Shown: positions 1 through 9,315 of the stretch, piece by piece
Numbering within the stretch: the stretch's first letter is position 1
Layout: each line of letters opens with the position of its first letter
NCBI RefSeq assembly: GCF_050589825.1
Contig: NZ_JBNGOZ010000003.1
Span: 186,001 to 250,000 of the forward strand
DNA length: 64,000 nt
Source of the DNA: Carboxylicivirga longa
GTDB taxonomy: Bacteria > Bacteroidota > Bacteroidia > Bacteroidales > Marinilabiliaceae
Reading direction: 5' to 3'
Notes under the pieces: generated by a model
Seen by the model: the letters and a program-made list of their open reading frames with translations, nothing else
Database searches by the model: none
Told to the model about the DNA's origin: nothing
Position numbers and translations under genes: made by a program

Positions 1-1052
1 GCGGGGCTTGCTTGCAATAGCACTCCGGATTTAGGGTTTATTATTTCCGATGTGCCCCCTACATCAGTTGCTACAACAGGGATACCATAGCTAACGGCCT
101 CCATAATAGACACAGGAAGTCCCTCGGAAGAGGATACGTTGATAAAGGCATCCACTATATGTTGATGGTAATATTCATAAATGGCTGTATTGGGCAATTG
201 TCCTTTAAACTCAACCTCAATATTGTCAGGTAGTAGTTGTTTGGCCAGCTTTTTTACTTCTTCCAGCAAAGGGCCGTCGCCAAAGTGCACCCAGCGGATG
301 GGTATGTCTTTTACCTGTGCCAGGGCTTCCACAATCAGGTGAACCCGCTTAATGTCTACCACGCGCGAACAACTCACCAGGGTGTAGGTATCATCTTGCC
401 TGGCTTTGGCTATAAAGGGATGCTTGTGCTCCACACCGAGGTAGGAGAGCTGGTATTTGTGGGCATAAGCCGGGTATTTCTGTTGCATGTAGTGAAGGCC
501 GTCGGCGGCAATCAGGTAAAGCTTCGACACATAATGCAGCTGAAAAACTCGGAAGGGGATAAAGCCCATGGGGTTGCGCTCTTCATACAAATCGAAACCA
601 TGAGCACGGGAGATAAAACCATTAATCTTATGCTGTTGCTTCAGGATGGCCAGCAGGGTGCTTTGCTCGTTAAACCAGTAGGCATAGTGGAGGGTATTAA
701 TCAGCAGCTGCTTGCGTTTTAAAAGGGTATACAGCACCTGTGCCTGATAGCCTGCCCGCAGGAGTGTGCTAAAAGTCAGTTTTTTATTTGTGCTGCGGCG
801 CACATCGGAAAGGCAGTGGCGCATCCAGCTACCGGCGTGTTGCAGCCCTTTCGCGGTAGTATAGCCACTGTAGTCGGCCACGCAAACTTCCACGTTGGCG
901 GGTAAGGGGCGGGGCCTACCTTCCGCAGTGCCCGGTATAATCACTACCCGCTCAAAAGCCTGCGCCAGATAGGTGATTTCTGTTTCGATAAACTGTTCGC
1001 CCAGTCCGTAAGGAAATTGGGCGGTATGGAGGCAGAGGGTGATGTTGGTCAT
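1..1052 (-). CDS. Glycosyltransferase family 4 (group 1), C-terminus beyond the window
   Basis: This gene transfers a sugar from a nucleotide-sugar donor during surface polysaccharide synthesis, probably on the cytoplasmic face of the membrane. About 350 codons are visible and the reading frame is still open at base 1, so the C-terminus is missing. The start is the ATG at 1052-1050. Near the visible end there is the typical GT-B donor-site region, with SSSEGLPVSIMEA followed by YGIPVVATDVGG. The N-terminus (LCLHTAQFPYGLGEQF) resembles GT4 enzymes with a glycine-rich acceptor loop. Its start overlaps the stop of the upstream decayed rhamnosyltransferase-like gene in an ATGA arrangement, which implies the two were once translationally coupled. 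The donor and acceptor sugars cannot be told from sequence. Confidence 0.88.
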   Translation of the reverse strand, partial: MTNITLCLHTAQFPYGLGEQFIETEITYLAQAFERVVIIPGTAEGRPRPLPANVEVCVADYSGYTTAKGLQHAGSWMRHCLSDVRRSTNKKLTFSTLLRAGYQAQVLYTLLKRKQLLINTLHYAYWFNEQSTLLAILKQQHKINGFISRAHGFDLYEERNPMGFIPFRVFQLHYVSKLYLIAADGLHYMQQKYPAYAHKYQLSYLGVEHKHPFIAKARQDDTYTLVSCSRVVDIKRVHLIVEALAQVKDIPIRWVHFGDGPLLEEVKKLAKQLLPDNIEVEFKGQLPNTAIYEYYHQHIVDAFINVSSSEGLPVSIMEAVSYGIPVVATDVGGTSEIINPKSGVLLQASP

Positions 1053-1833
1053 TTGATGAAAAAAATTGCTTTAATTAAGCGTTTTACTAGTTGGATACCA
1101 TTTGAAAAGATTTGCTGTGTTCTGGCTAAAAGGTAATTTAGTGTATCAATTCTATATGGATTTAACCAACTATTTTGTTTTTTCAAATTTGCAGCTCTTA
1201 TAATCTTTCCCCGTAAGCCATTTGAAATATTCTGACCGTGGATTACCTGAAGCCAGTGATACCCTTTTATTTGTGTTTGCGCTAAAGTTTCAGAATGGTC
1301 GTGGTTTAAAATGCTTTTGATGCCATTACTTACATTCTCTATTTTGGAAAGAAACGGACTGTTTTTATAGGTGTATTTCGAAAACACTTGTTTTTCAATA
1401 CTGTAGCATAATCTTTGACAAAAATTGATGAATTCCCCATGCTTTTCCTTGAAATTTTGTTGAATCAGTTCGATATATTTTGGGCCGATTGCATCATCAT
1501 TATCTAAACGTGAGGTGAGGATGTATTCTGTGTTATGTTGGTTAAAATTCAATAGATCTGTTCCTACCTGTCTTTTCATCTGTTCAAAAGAGATACTTTT
1601 AAGAGATGAGTGTTATCAGGCACATGGTTTTCTAATTGCTTGAGCGCCCATTTTGGTGTTAGTGCATCTATATATATTAACCAGGTAAAATTATTTCTGG
1701 TCTGATTTTTCACTCCGGACAAACAATATTTTAAGAATATTTCTATTCTTTGTTTCAGCCATTTTTCGTCGGGACTCTTCCCGTTGACCTACGGTACATT
1801 GAAGCGGGTGATTAAGAAGTGATTGAATTTCAA
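1049..1833 (-). pseudogene. Broken rhamnosyltransferase-like gene (PF11316-like), one stop and one frameshift
   Basis: Only the 3' part (1579-1049, 176 codons) is an open frame, but the upstream DNA encodes the missing N-terminal half of the same protein. From a TTG at 1833 the frame reads a start like LKFNHFLITRFNVP, then meets TAG at 1791-1789. It continues through SPDEKWLKQRIEIFLKYCLS and NNFTWLIYIDALTPKW to a TGA at 1578-1576. The 3' frame resumes in a different phase with SFEQMKRQVGTDLL and LTSRLDNDDAIGP, so a one-base shift lies at about 1580-1620. The order of motifs (ITRFN, WL..R...F..YCL, TWLIYID, SRLDNDDA, YHWLQVIHGQNIS) matches my memory of the putative rhamnosyl transferase family. 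The gene is either recently inactivated or carries two sequencing errors. The whole span of about 261 codons is a normal family length. Confidence 0.72.
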
Positions 1834-1982
1834 GTTTATGCTACTTTATTATGAAAGATAGAAAGTGTCTCCTTGTCTTTTCTTATGAAAAGCTTGGCTC
1901 AAATAAGGTAATGGCGATATTGATAGCCCAGAGTATTAAGATTATTCAGCTATAGATTATTAGTTGCAGAGCTATGAATGGC

Positions 1983-2537
1983 TTAATGGTTGTAACCAAT
2001 ACCGGTTGTCATTCTATCATTCATTTCTTTTTTTAGTTCAGGGGTAACATTCTTACGAAGGCTGTATTTATCAGAAAAAACGGGCACCTGGCTAATTTCC
2101 TTTTTCCTTTTTTCTAAATATTCATCAATTGAGCACATATATTTGGCCGGATTTCCTGCTACTACTGAATTACTGTCGATACTTTTTGTAACGACAGAGC
2201 CTGCACCAATAACCACATTATCACCAATTGTAACACCCGGTAAAATAATACTTGCAGCCCCTACAAAGACATTGTTTCCTATTTTTACCTTGCCTAAACG
2301 GGTGTAGTCAATAAACTTTCTAGTGCTAGCATCATGTGCTAAAATATGTACTCGCGGTGCCAGGGTTACATTATCACCAATAGTGATATGCCAGCAATGT
2401 GAGAAATCAATTATTACTTGTCCCATCATGTCGAAATTTTCTCCAACAATCAAACCTTTTTGCTTTAAATCTTCCAACTGATTATATGGCTTAGGTGGAT
2501 TAATAAGGCGTTTAATCCTTCTTAAAAAATCAATCAT
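1983..2537 (-). CDS. Hexapeptide-repeat O-acetyltransferase
   Basis: This is a 184-residue acyltransferase of the left-handed beta-helix type, likely adding an acetyl group from acetyl-CoA to a sugar of the surface polysaccharide. Hexapeptide repeats are visible from about residue 45 to 140: ITIGDNVTLAPRVHILAHD, VKIGNNVFVGAASIILPG and VTIGDNVVIGAGSVVTKS. The ending VAGNPAKYM is the usual exit of the coil in maltose/galactoside-type acetyltransferases, and the histidine in HILAHD is the likely catalytic base. The start overlaps the stop of the upstream glycosyltransferase by four bases, so the two are co-translated. The acceptor is unknown. About 140 bp of apparently non-coding DNA separate it from the decayed gene downstream. 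Confidence 0.88.
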   Translation of the reverse strand: MIDFLRRIKRLINPPKPYNQLEDLKQKGLIVGENFDMMGQVIIDFSHCWHITIGDNVTLAPRVHILAHDASTRKFIDYTRLGKVKIGNNVFVGAASIILPGVTIGDNVVIGAGSVVTKSIDSNSVVAGNPAKYMCSIDEYLEKRKKEISQVPVFSDKYSLRKNVTPELKKEMNDRMTTGIGYNH

Positions 2538-3781
2538 GATAATTTATGTTTAATACGATTTATTGCTTTGAATATTCTTGTTCTAATTTTTAAACGGTAT
2601 CTGACTTTTTCTAATAAAGTAGGTTTTCTGAAGTCACCATAAAGACGTAATTTTTTAGATGGTAATTTAATTTTTGTTGGTATAATAAATTGTTTTTTAG
2701 TTTTTTGTGATGATAATCGCTCAAAGAGGTAAATCCATTTTTCTGCAGCCGCGTTAATGGAGTATCTAGCATCTATTGTCGCAATTGCATTTGCTGCAAT
2801 TGATTTTAAATTATAATTATCCTGCTGAATTTTTATTATTAAATTTTTAAAATCATCTTTTAAGTTCTTAATAATGAATCCGTTTTTTCCATGCTTAACG
2901 AGTTCATCAATTCCATGAAAATTGGCAACAATGGGAATTAATCCACAAGACATACCATCCATTATGGCACCGGGCATACCTTCAAACTCGGAAAATAACA
3001 ATATAAACCTGTGCTTGGATAATTCCTTTTTATACAAATCACCACCTAATTTTGGTTTACATTCAACAATGTTTTGAATGCCTAGGTTCTCAGCTTTTTT
3101 AGAATAAGTTATTACTTCGCTTTCATAGCCACCAACCATTGTAAGGCTTACATTTGGGTTTAATGCATATAGTTCCGCAACTGCTTCAAGCATCGTAGTT
3201 AGTCTTTTCGGCCTTTCCATAAAGCGCCCTGCATAAACAAAAGAATAACTGGGCTTAGATTGGTCAGCAAAATGTATAGAAAGAGGAACGCCTGAAGGAA
3301 TTACTTCCGTTATTAGATTATTTGTGTTATGCTTTTGTAGTTCTTTCTCAAGAAATGAACTAACACAAACAATTGCATCGTGTTTATAAATTGGATGCGT
3401 TGCAAAAAATACGGCTTTGCTTTGGGCTGTTGGGTCTGGTGTTCGATGCGTGGAAATTATCGGTATTCCCGCTTTTCGCAGGTAAGGAGCTAAAAAACTG
3501 GCGCTTGTAGAGGTATTCGCTACAAAAATATCTGGTTGAATCTCACTAATAATTCTAGCATACCATTTTACTTGATCTTCGGTATAATGCATTCTCTCAC
3601 AAATGTGACATTTTATTCCAAGATTCTGAAGCTTTCTGGCATTAGGATAGTCTTGAGTATACAAAACCAAGGCATGTATTGTATGGTTACTCTCAGCAAG
3701 TTTACTTAGCAATCTTAATGCATTTATGGTTGGTCCTCCAGCATAATCTGCATAATCGTAAAACTGAAATGCGATTTTCAT
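2534..3781 (-). CDS. Glycosyltransferase family 4
   Basis: This is a GT-B fold glycosyltransferase of the surface-polysaccharide cluster. I chose the ATG at 3781 because the protein then opens with MKIAFQFYDYADYAGGPT, a normal GT4 first strand with a glycine-rich loop. An ATG at 3823 would add 14 residues with no family similarity. Visible landmarks are a VPSG-like linker (VIPSGVPLSIHF), the domain-2 start YAGRFMERPKRL and the donor-site region FSEFEGMPGAIMDGMSCGLIP. The C-terminal 60 residues are very basic (many K and R), which suggests membrane association. It overlaps the downstream acetyltransferase start by four bases. The sugar specificity cannot be predicted. Confidence 0.87.
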   Translation of the reverse strand: MKIAFQFYDYADYAGGPTINALRLLSKLAESNHTIHALVLYTQDYPNARKLQNLGIKCHICERMHYTEDQVKWYARIISEIQPDIFVANTSTSASFLAPYLRKAGIPIISTHRTPDPTAQSKAVFFATHPIYKHDAIVCVSSFLEKELQKHNTNNLITEVIPSGVPLSIHFADQSKPSYSFVYAGRFMERPKRLTTMLEAVAELYALNPNVSLTMVGGYESEVITYSKKAENLGIQNIVECKPKLGGDLYKKELSKHRFILLFSEFEGMPGAIMDGMSCGLIPIVANFHGIDELVKHGKNGFIIKNLKDDFKNLIIKIQQDNYNLKSIAANAIATIDARYSINAAAEKWIYLFERLSSQKTKKQFIIPTKIKLPSKKLRLYGDFRKPTLLEKVRYRLKIRTRIFKAINRIKHKLS

Positions 3782-3888
3782 ATTAATAATTCTTGGTCTT
3801 GGTAGTTGTGGCTTTTTTACCAATTAATATCTGGCGTATACTTCTTATCACTGTTTTGCTATTTATTTCCTTAATAAGCTTTTGCAAT

Positions 3889-4779
3889 CTAATCAGAAAT
3901 TATTTTACGAATGTTGGTATTAAACCAAGTAGAAAACTTATGTGCCCCTCTATAATTTAAATGGCCTAAATCGGCAAAATCATTATTTGATAGAGGATAG
4001 TTTGCAAAATCAATAAACTTTATATCTCGAAATAAGGAGTCCTTTACATGCTTTAATACCAAATCATTTTGCTTCAATAAATAATTTTTGTGAACAGGGC
4101 AGCGAATTAAAAGTACCTGCTTATTATTTTTTTTACATAACTGAATTAATTTTATGAGATAGTCGATGTTTGTGGTTGATAATCTGCACGTCTTGCTCTT
4201 TTCTTCAGAAAACGGTGTGTTTTGAAGAATGGAATCTACCTTGCTAACTGTTAGTTGTTTATAACCTCCTATTCTTGTGGAATAATTATAGTCGTTGGTA
4301 ACTATATCAACCAGTCTGTTTTGTCCAATAATTGAGCTACTATTTAGAAATGCCCTAAAACTATTTTTCAGTAGTATTTTCTTTTCAGTAAGACCCATTA
4401 TTGGGGACAATTTCACATATCGGTGCATCAAGTATTTTTCACTCCAAATATTTAGGTTAGCTTTATCAACAAGTTGATTGCTAGAAAAATCAATAAAGAC
4501 GGTTTTTATCTCGGGATTTTGTTCTAATACTTTCTTTGTTTTAAAATAGGTATAAAAATAGGCTTCACCGGATTCACCAAGATTGCGAAAGTTGTTGATA
4601 AGCGAATCGTTGAAAGCACATTCGGGGTGTGAGTGACCCACTACAATATGCGTGGGCTTGCCCGGAAGTACGAAATTAGCCTTTGAATTAATTAAAGCAG
4701 AAGTGGCCACATCGAATATTACAACTAAAGCAATGCCAACAAAGAAATATAGGAGCGTAAAGTGGATAAACTTTTTCAT
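3889..4779 (-). CDS. SGNH-hydrolase-like protein paired with an MBOAT acyltransferase
   Basis: This 296-residue protein has one N-terminal membrane segment (about residues 5-28) and then a domain facing the periplasm. It carries the features of the SGNH fold: the nucleophile block VVGHSHPECAF, the strand TVFIDFSSNQ, and a C-terminal ADLGHLNYRGA with the Asp-x-x-His pair. It begins one base after the MBOAT stop codon, so the two are a tight transcriptional pair. In alginate, cellulose and teichoic-acid systems (AlgX/AlgJ, DltD) such partners complete the acyl transfer begun by an MBOAT protein. By analogy it should acetylate, or accept acyl groups for, the exopolysaccharide. That role is inferred from context. 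Confidence 0.75.
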   Translation of the reverse strand: MKKFIHFTLLYFFVGIALVVIFDVATSALINSKANFVLPGKPTHIVVGHSHPECAFNDSLINNFRNLGESGEAYFYTYFKTKKVLEQNPEIKTVFIDFSSNQLVDKANLNIWSEKYLMHRYVKLSPIMGLTEKKILLKNSFRAFLNSSSIIGQNRLVDIVTNDYNYSTRIGGYKQLTVSKVDSILQNTPFSEEKSKTCRLSTTNIDYLIKLIQLCKKNNKQVLLIRCPVHKNYLLKQNDLVLKHVKDSLFRDIKFIDFANYPLSNNDFADLGHLNYRGAHKFSTWFNTNIRKIISD

Positions 4780-6219
4780 CTAAAACTGGAAATAAATAAA
4801 TGTTTGCGCTTCATTAACCATAAGCAGGAAGGTAATACTGCCCAAAATAAAATAGGCAGGCCTCCGCAGCCAAGGGGTTGTATTGTTGATACGCTCTAAA
4901 GCATTATCGTGCCTAAATACAAACCATTCTAATAATCCCCAAACTCCAATTATAAAGATATATTTGGGATGGAAATAGTAGAAGTTTTCCGGCAGAAAGG
5001 GTCGGGTAAGGATATTGCTTAGATATTCGAAGGCGATGCTAATATTTTCGGCTCGGAAAAACACCCAGGCCAGGCAGGTTAGGGTAAAGGTTAAGCCCAT
5101 CTGGAATATTTCTTTGAGCGAGGGCAGATGTTTGTTTTCTGCTATCGCTCCTGTATTCTTGCGGTTATAACCGGTGAGAAGCAAGGGTATAAAATAAATA
5201 GCATTTACAGCACCCCAGGCGATAAAGGTCCAGTTGGCGCCATGCCAAAAACCACTCACAAGGAATATAATAAAAGTGTTGCGAATAGCACGCGCTGTAT
5301 TTACCCGGCTGCCACCCAGTGGAATATACAGGTAATCGCGGAACCAAGTGGTGAGAGAGATGTGCCAGCGACGCCAGAATTCGGCCACATCGCGTGAGAA
5401 ATAGGGGGTACGGAAGTTGGTCATCAGCTTAAACCCAAAGAGGCGTGCCGTACCAATTGCAATATCGGAATAGCCTGAGAAGTCGCCGTATATCTGCAAT
5501 GCAAAATAAATGCTGCCCATAATAAGCACCGAGCCGGGGAGTGTTTCGTAGTTATCAAATATTTGATCTACCATTACGGCGCAGTTATCGGCTATCACCA
5601 TCTTTTTAAAGAGTCCCCAGAGTATCTGTCGCATACCGGTAGCACCTTCTTCGTATGAGAACACCCGTTTCTTTTGGAACTGGGGCAGTAGATTGGTGGC
5701 ACGTTCAATGGGCCCGGCTACCAACTGCGGGAAGAAACTCACATAGGCAAAAAAAGCAATAATATCGTTGGTGGGCTGTAGTTTTTTGCGGTACACATCA
5801 ATGGAGTAACTCATCGTTTGGAAAGTATAAAAACTGATACCAACGGGCAGCACCACATCTAAAGTAAAGGGGTGCATTATATAACCCACTTGAGCTAAAC
5901 CATCGGCCAGGGATTGAGCAAAGAAATTAAAATATTTGAATACTCCCAGAAAACCCAGATTAGTCAGCAGACTAATGGTTAAAAAGAGGCGCCGGGTGTT
6001 ACGCTTATCACTGTGCTCAATTTTCAGCCCGGCAATGTAATCTACCAATGAACTAAAGGCAATGAGCGATAAAAAGCGCCAGTCCCACCAGCCGTAAAAG
6101 ACATAAGAAACCACAAGCAGCAAAAAGTTTTGTGCTTTCAGGCTTTTATTGGTCACAAACCAGTATAAGACAAAGACGATGGGTAGGAATAAAGCGTATT
6201 CGAATGAATTGAAGAGCAT
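4780..6219 (-). CDS. MBOAT-family membrane-bound O-acyltransferase (AlgI-like)
   Basis: This 479-residue polytopic inner-membrane protein belongs to the membrane-bound O-acyltransferase family, which moves acyl groups across or within the membrane onto polysaccharides. The family core is clear: GDFSGYSDIAIGTARLFGF, then FWRRWHISLTTWFRDYLYIP and FLVSGFWHGANWTFIAWG. The second histidine (WHGANW) is the invariant catalytic residue. About ten to twelve hydrophobic segments run through the protein, and the length is normal for AlgI-type members. It lies directly upstream of the SGNH-like partner and about 100 bp downstream of the ABC exporter. The likely job is O-acetylation of the locally made polysaccharide. 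Confidence 0.93.
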   Translation of the reverse strand: MLFNSFEYALFLPIVFVLYWFVTNKSLKAQNFLLLVVSYVFYGWWDWRFLSLIAFSSLVDYIAGLKIEHSDKRNTRRLFLTISLLTNLGFLGVFKYFNFFAQSLADGLAQVGYIMHPFTLDVVLPVGISFYTFQTMSYSIDVYRKKLQPTNDIIAFFAYVSFFPQLVAGPIERATNLLPQFQKKRVFSYEEGATGMRQILWGLFKKMVIADNCAVMVDQIFDNYETLPGSVLIMGSIYFALQIYGDFSGYSDIAIGTARLFGFKLMTNFRTPYFSRDVAEFWRRWHISLTTWFRDYLYIPLGGSRVNTARAIRNTFIIFLVSGFWHGANWTFIAWGAVNAIYFIPLLLTGYNRKNTGAIAENKHLPSLKEIFQMGLTFTLTCLAWVFFRAENISIAFEYLSNILTRPFLPENFYYFHPKYIFIIGVWGLLEWFVFRHDNALERINNTTPWLRRPAYFILGSITFLLMVNEAQTFIYFQF

Positions 6220-6317
6220 TGATGATAATAATTACTAATGATGAGTTAGGGGATAAGTGGCATGTTTCTCACAAAGCGCAAGGGTTTTCAATTTTATAGA
6301 CAAGGTATAAATCTACT

Positions 6318-8096
6318 CTACCTAACTTCTTTAACCAATTGTTGATAAGCCACCTCTCGCTTAATTTCTCCCTCGTTCACCTCAATTATCCGGTCGCAAT
6401 ATTTGAGGGTTGAAACACGGTGGGCGATAACTACAATGGTTAGTTTTCCATCTGTGAGCTGTTGGATGGATTCTGTGATTTCCTCTTCGGTTTGCGTATC
6501 CAGGGCCGAGGTAGCCTCATCAAAAAATAAGATACTGGCTCCGGCATAGAGGGCACGTGCTATGCCTACCCGTTGCCGCTGCCCACCTGACAGCTTAGTT
6601 CCTCGTTCGCCAATGGTGGTTTGGGCTTTGTCGGGTAAAGACTCAACAAATTCCCATAAGCTGGACTGCTTCAATACTTTTTCTAACTTTTGTTGGTCAA
6701 TTTCGGCTCTTTCCAAACCAAAGGCAATGTTTTCGGCAATGGTGCCATCCAGAATATATACCTCTTGCTGCACATAGCCCAGTTGATCGCGCCAGTTGCT
6801 GAGGTTAGCGGCGCTCAAGGTCTGACTGTCGATAATAATTTCGCCCTCGCTGCCCGGCCAAAAGCCCAGCATTAGGTTCATCAGTGTGGTTTTACCGGCA
6901 CCCGATGGTCCTACAAAGCCTATGGATTCGCCTTTTTTGATGGTGAGGTTGATTTTATGTAAAAGGTTGTCTTTACTGTCGGGAAAACGAAAACAGAGGT
7001 TATTAAGGGTTATGGTCTTGTCAAAAGTGAGGGGCTCTGCTTGTGGCTTCTGCGGGGTGTAATCTTTCACCTGCCCAATGGTACCGAAAGTATATTGGTG
7101 TCCTTTAATACTGATCAATGCCATCATAATCCTGTTTACAGAAGGCAGAATGCGGTAGGCGGCCAAGGCAAACAAGCCCAGTAATGCTGTGAGCCCCTGC
7201 CGGTCGGGTAAAAAATAGAGGCCATAAGCCGTAATGGCAAAAATGGTGATGACCATGCCGGCTTCAATCACTTTGGTGGGCGCCTGTGCATAGATTGTAC
7301 GTTTAATACTCAACTTCACCATTTTATTCAAATAGGCGGCTATCTTATTGCGGAAGCGTTCCTGCGTGTTAGTAATCTCCACATCGGTAAAACCAAAAAT
7401 ACTCTGAAAGATGCTTTTGCCTAGTAGGGGCTGAAGTCTATTGGTTTCACTTTCTACTTTGGCAGTTCGCCCTTTTACCCAGTTGTAAAATACAAGGAAA
7501 ATGGGAAGTATAGTGCAACTTAAAAGCACTATGGCTTTCCAGTCGTACAGCACCAGACTGATCAGGATAAAGGACAGGACAAATAGTTCGTTCAGGAAAT
7601 TAAACACGGGCAGTACCATGTTGTTGGCAAAACGCTGCGGTATAGCACTTACATCACGCATAATCACGTTGCTGTTGGTGTTTTTAAAGTAGGGAAAGCC
7701 TTTGCTGTAGTAGAATTGGTGCAGGCGGATGGCAAAATACTGGTAGAGGGAGAGGGAGAAGGTGGCCTGTGATTTGAGGATAAACAGAGACATCACATTT
7801 TTAAATACAATAGCAAACACAATAAACCCTGCCAACACCAATATAAACTGGTTTTCGGAGCTGAAACCACCCAGTTGATAAACTTGGCTAATGATGGGGT
7901 GGGTTTGGATAACATTGTCCTGCAATATAACCGAGAAAAGGGGAAGGAAGGCTGCTAGTCCAAACAGTTCCATCATTGAGTTCAAAAAAAGCAGGGCCAT
8001 CATTTTGGCACTCTTCTTTTTGTAGCCGGGAGGCAGCACTTCAATTATTCGATTAATACTGTATGTTATGATGTTATTGGTAATCGGGTTGCGCAT
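6318..8096 (-). CDS. ABC exporter with fused membrane and ATPase domains (MsbA/PglK-type)
   Basis: This 592-residue half-transporter has an N-terminal membrane domain of about six helices (residues 25-320) and a C-terminal nucleotide-binding domain. The ATPase motifs are complete: Walker A GPSGAGKTTLMN, Q-loop region YVQQEVYILDGTIAENI, signature LSGGQRQRVGIARAL, Walker B ILFFDEATSALD and the switch histidine in VIAHRVSTLK. A homodimer would move a lipid-linked substrate out of the cytoplasm. In this setting a lipid-linked oligosaccharide flippase is more likely than a lipid A exporter, but sequence alone does not separate the two. It heads the contiguous block of polysaccharide genes. A 575-bp gene-free stretch lies upstream. 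Confidence 0.9.
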   Translation of the reverse strand: MRNPITNNIITYSINRIIEVLPPGYKKKSAKMMALLFLNSMMELFGLAAFLPLFSVILQDNVIQTHPIISQVYQLGGFSSENQFILVLAGFIVFAIVFKNVMSLFILKSQATFSLSLYQYFAIRLHQFYYSKGFPYFKNTNSNVIMRDVSAIPQRFANNMVLPVFNFLNELFVLSFILISLVLYDWKAIVLLSCTILPIFLVFYNWVKGRTAKVESETNRLQPLLGKSIFQSIFGFTDVEITNTQERFRNKIAAYLNKMVKLSIKRTIYAQAPTKVIEAGMVITIFAITAYGLYFLPDRQGLTALLGLFALAAYRILPSVNRIMMALISIKGHQYTFGTIGQVKDYTPQKPQAEPLTFDKTITLNNLCFRFPDSKDNLLHKINLTIKKGESIGFVGPSGAGKTTLMNLMLGFWPGSEGEIIIDSQTLSAANLSNWRDQLGYVQQEVYILDGTIAENIAFGLERAEIDQQKLEKVLKQSSLWEFVESLPDKAQTTIGERGTKLSGGQRQRVGIARALYAGASILFFDEATSALDTQTEEEITESIQQLTDGKLTIVVIAHRVSTLKYCDRIIEVNEGEIKREVAYQQLVKEVR

Positions 8097-8671
8097 TGTG
8101 TTGTATTAGAAAATGATGTTATTCAATTGATCGCTTTACGCTGTATTGGTTTAATGGTTACGGTTTGTGGATAGTTATTAAGGGTTAATGATAAATGGTT
8201 AGGGGTTAGCTCGTAGGTATTAGTTGTTAGGTGTTAGGTATTAGGGGTTAGGAGGTGGGGCAATAGGTCGATAGTTCATTAGGTCAATAGGTTATATGGT
8301 ACGTGGTGTGTTGGTTTATTGGTTTGGCGTATGCTTATTAAGGCTCGCATCTTGACGGGAAAGGCGCTTATTAAGCTGCGATCCTTGGGATACTGATTTT
8401 TGTCTTTGTGCTACTCCTTTTTACGCTGTGTGATTCTTCCGCTTTGGCAGAACAGGTAGTGTTTTACTTTTCAATCCCCCTGTCTGGTTTTAACTTGATG
8501 CTTTGTTTTGATCCTTCGCCAAGAGGGAAGGCAAAAGTTTTATTTCTCGCAAAGAAAAATGGTTCGCAAAGATCGCCAAAGAAATGAGTATTGTGTTACG
8601 GTGATTCAAAGCACTCATTACTCTGTGTGACTCTGTGGTTAAAGATTTGCTGCGCATTTGATGGTTAGGAG
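8097..8671. other. Gene-free stretch with low-complexity TTAGG-type repeats
   Basis: No convincing reading frame is present in these 575 bases. From about 8165 to 8300 there are irregular direct repeats of a TTAG/TAGGT type (for example gttaggtgttaggtattagg). A 14-bp word, TTTCAATCCCCCTG at 8469-8482, recurs at 9966-9979 on the far side of the toxin-antitoxin islet. I see no RNA gene. Confidence 0.55.
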
Positions 8672-8950
8672 TTATAAGGGCTTGTTTTGATATTTTACAA
8701 ATCCAAACACTTCAATCGTATTCTGGTTAATTCGAAATACAATGGTGTAACCTTTAAAAATTAAATCTCTTATTTGCTTATTGTCAAAATAAACAGAGGG
8801 ACGAAATTGATAGGGATTATTGGGGATACGTTTTAATTGGCTGAGCAATTCTGTTTTAAAATTTCGAGCTCTTGCCGGACTATCTTTGGCAATATAATCG
8901 ATTTGTTCTTCAAGTTTAGTAATGAAGGAATCTTTATAGACGATTATCAT
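8672..8950 (-). CDS. RelE/ParE-family toxin
   Basis: This 92-residue protein looks like a type II toxin of the RelE/ParE superfamily. It has the two N-terminal helices (SFITKLEEQIDYIAKDSPAR), a central arginine/proline stretch (LKRIPNNPYQFRP) and the C-terminal beta strands RDLIFKGYTIVFRI and IEVFGFVKYQ. ParE members poison gyrase and RelE members cleave mRNA on the ribosome; I cannot decide between these. Its start lies inside the upstream antitoxin gene, a 17-bp overlap that is usual for such pairs. Confidence 0.82.
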   Translation of the reverse strand: MIIVYKDSFITKLEEQIDYIAKDSPARARNFKTELLSQLKRIPNNPYQFRPSVYFDNKQIRDLIFKGYTIVFRINQNTIEVFGFVKYQNKPL

Positions 8951-9173
8951 GCTTCATTATTTTATGCTCCAATCGTTCGTCTAATTCCTCGAAAGTATAA
9001 TACTTTGCTTTGCCCTCGTTAATTTCGTCGAGTTCTATCTGAAGTTCTGCCTGTGTTTTCAGAAAAGCCTCATCTTCATTAATAATCTCAATTTCATCCT
9101 TGCTGAATTTACTTAAAAGCCATACGAAATGCTTATAAGCTTTATCGTGTATTTTTAGTTTTATCGTGTGCAT
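8934..9173 (-). CDS. Antitoxin partner of the RelE/ParE toxin
   Basis: This small acidic protein of 79 residues sits directly upstream of the toxin and overlaps it by 17 bp. The first half (MHTIKLKIHDKAYKHFVWLL) looks like a beta strand plus helix used for dimerisation. The second half (a run of E and D residues around QIELDEINEGKAKYY) is the kind of charged, flexible tail that wraps the toxin. No clear DNA-binding motif is visible. The call rests mainly on size, composition and position. Confidence 0.72.
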   Translation of the reverse strand: MHTIKLKIHDKAYKHFVWLLSKFSKDEIEIINEDEAFLKTQAELQIELDEINEGKAKYYTFEELDERLEHKIMKHDNRL

Positions 9174-9262
9174 GCCTTTTAATTAAGCTTTTATTAATCG
9201 TCAAAGATACTTTAAAATTAATTTCAGTGTGAATAATTAGGGTTACGATGTGTGTCGGTCTA

Positions 9263-9290
9263 TCACTTGCTGAGCGGAGCCGAAGCATAA
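9263..9290. repeat. Short intergenic repeat of the CTGAGCGnAGnCGAAG type
   Basis: The sequence TGCTGAGCGGAGCCGAAGCA is an imperfect palindrome of a kind I recall as dispersed in Bacteroidota intergenic regions. It lies between the two toxin-antitoxin units. Only one copy is seen here, so the assignment rests on memory. Confidence 0.35.
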
Positions 9291-9315
9291 CAGTGAAGGA
9301 AGTGGAGTAACGTTT

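Noticed and set aside
237..722. A 161-codon frame on the plus strand
   Set aside because: It is antisense to a clear glycosyltransferase whose donor-site motif is read on the other strand.
8165..8300. TTAGG-rich repeats that might be a CRISPR or tandem array
   Set aside because: Unit length and spacing are irregular and there are no unique spacers or cas genes.
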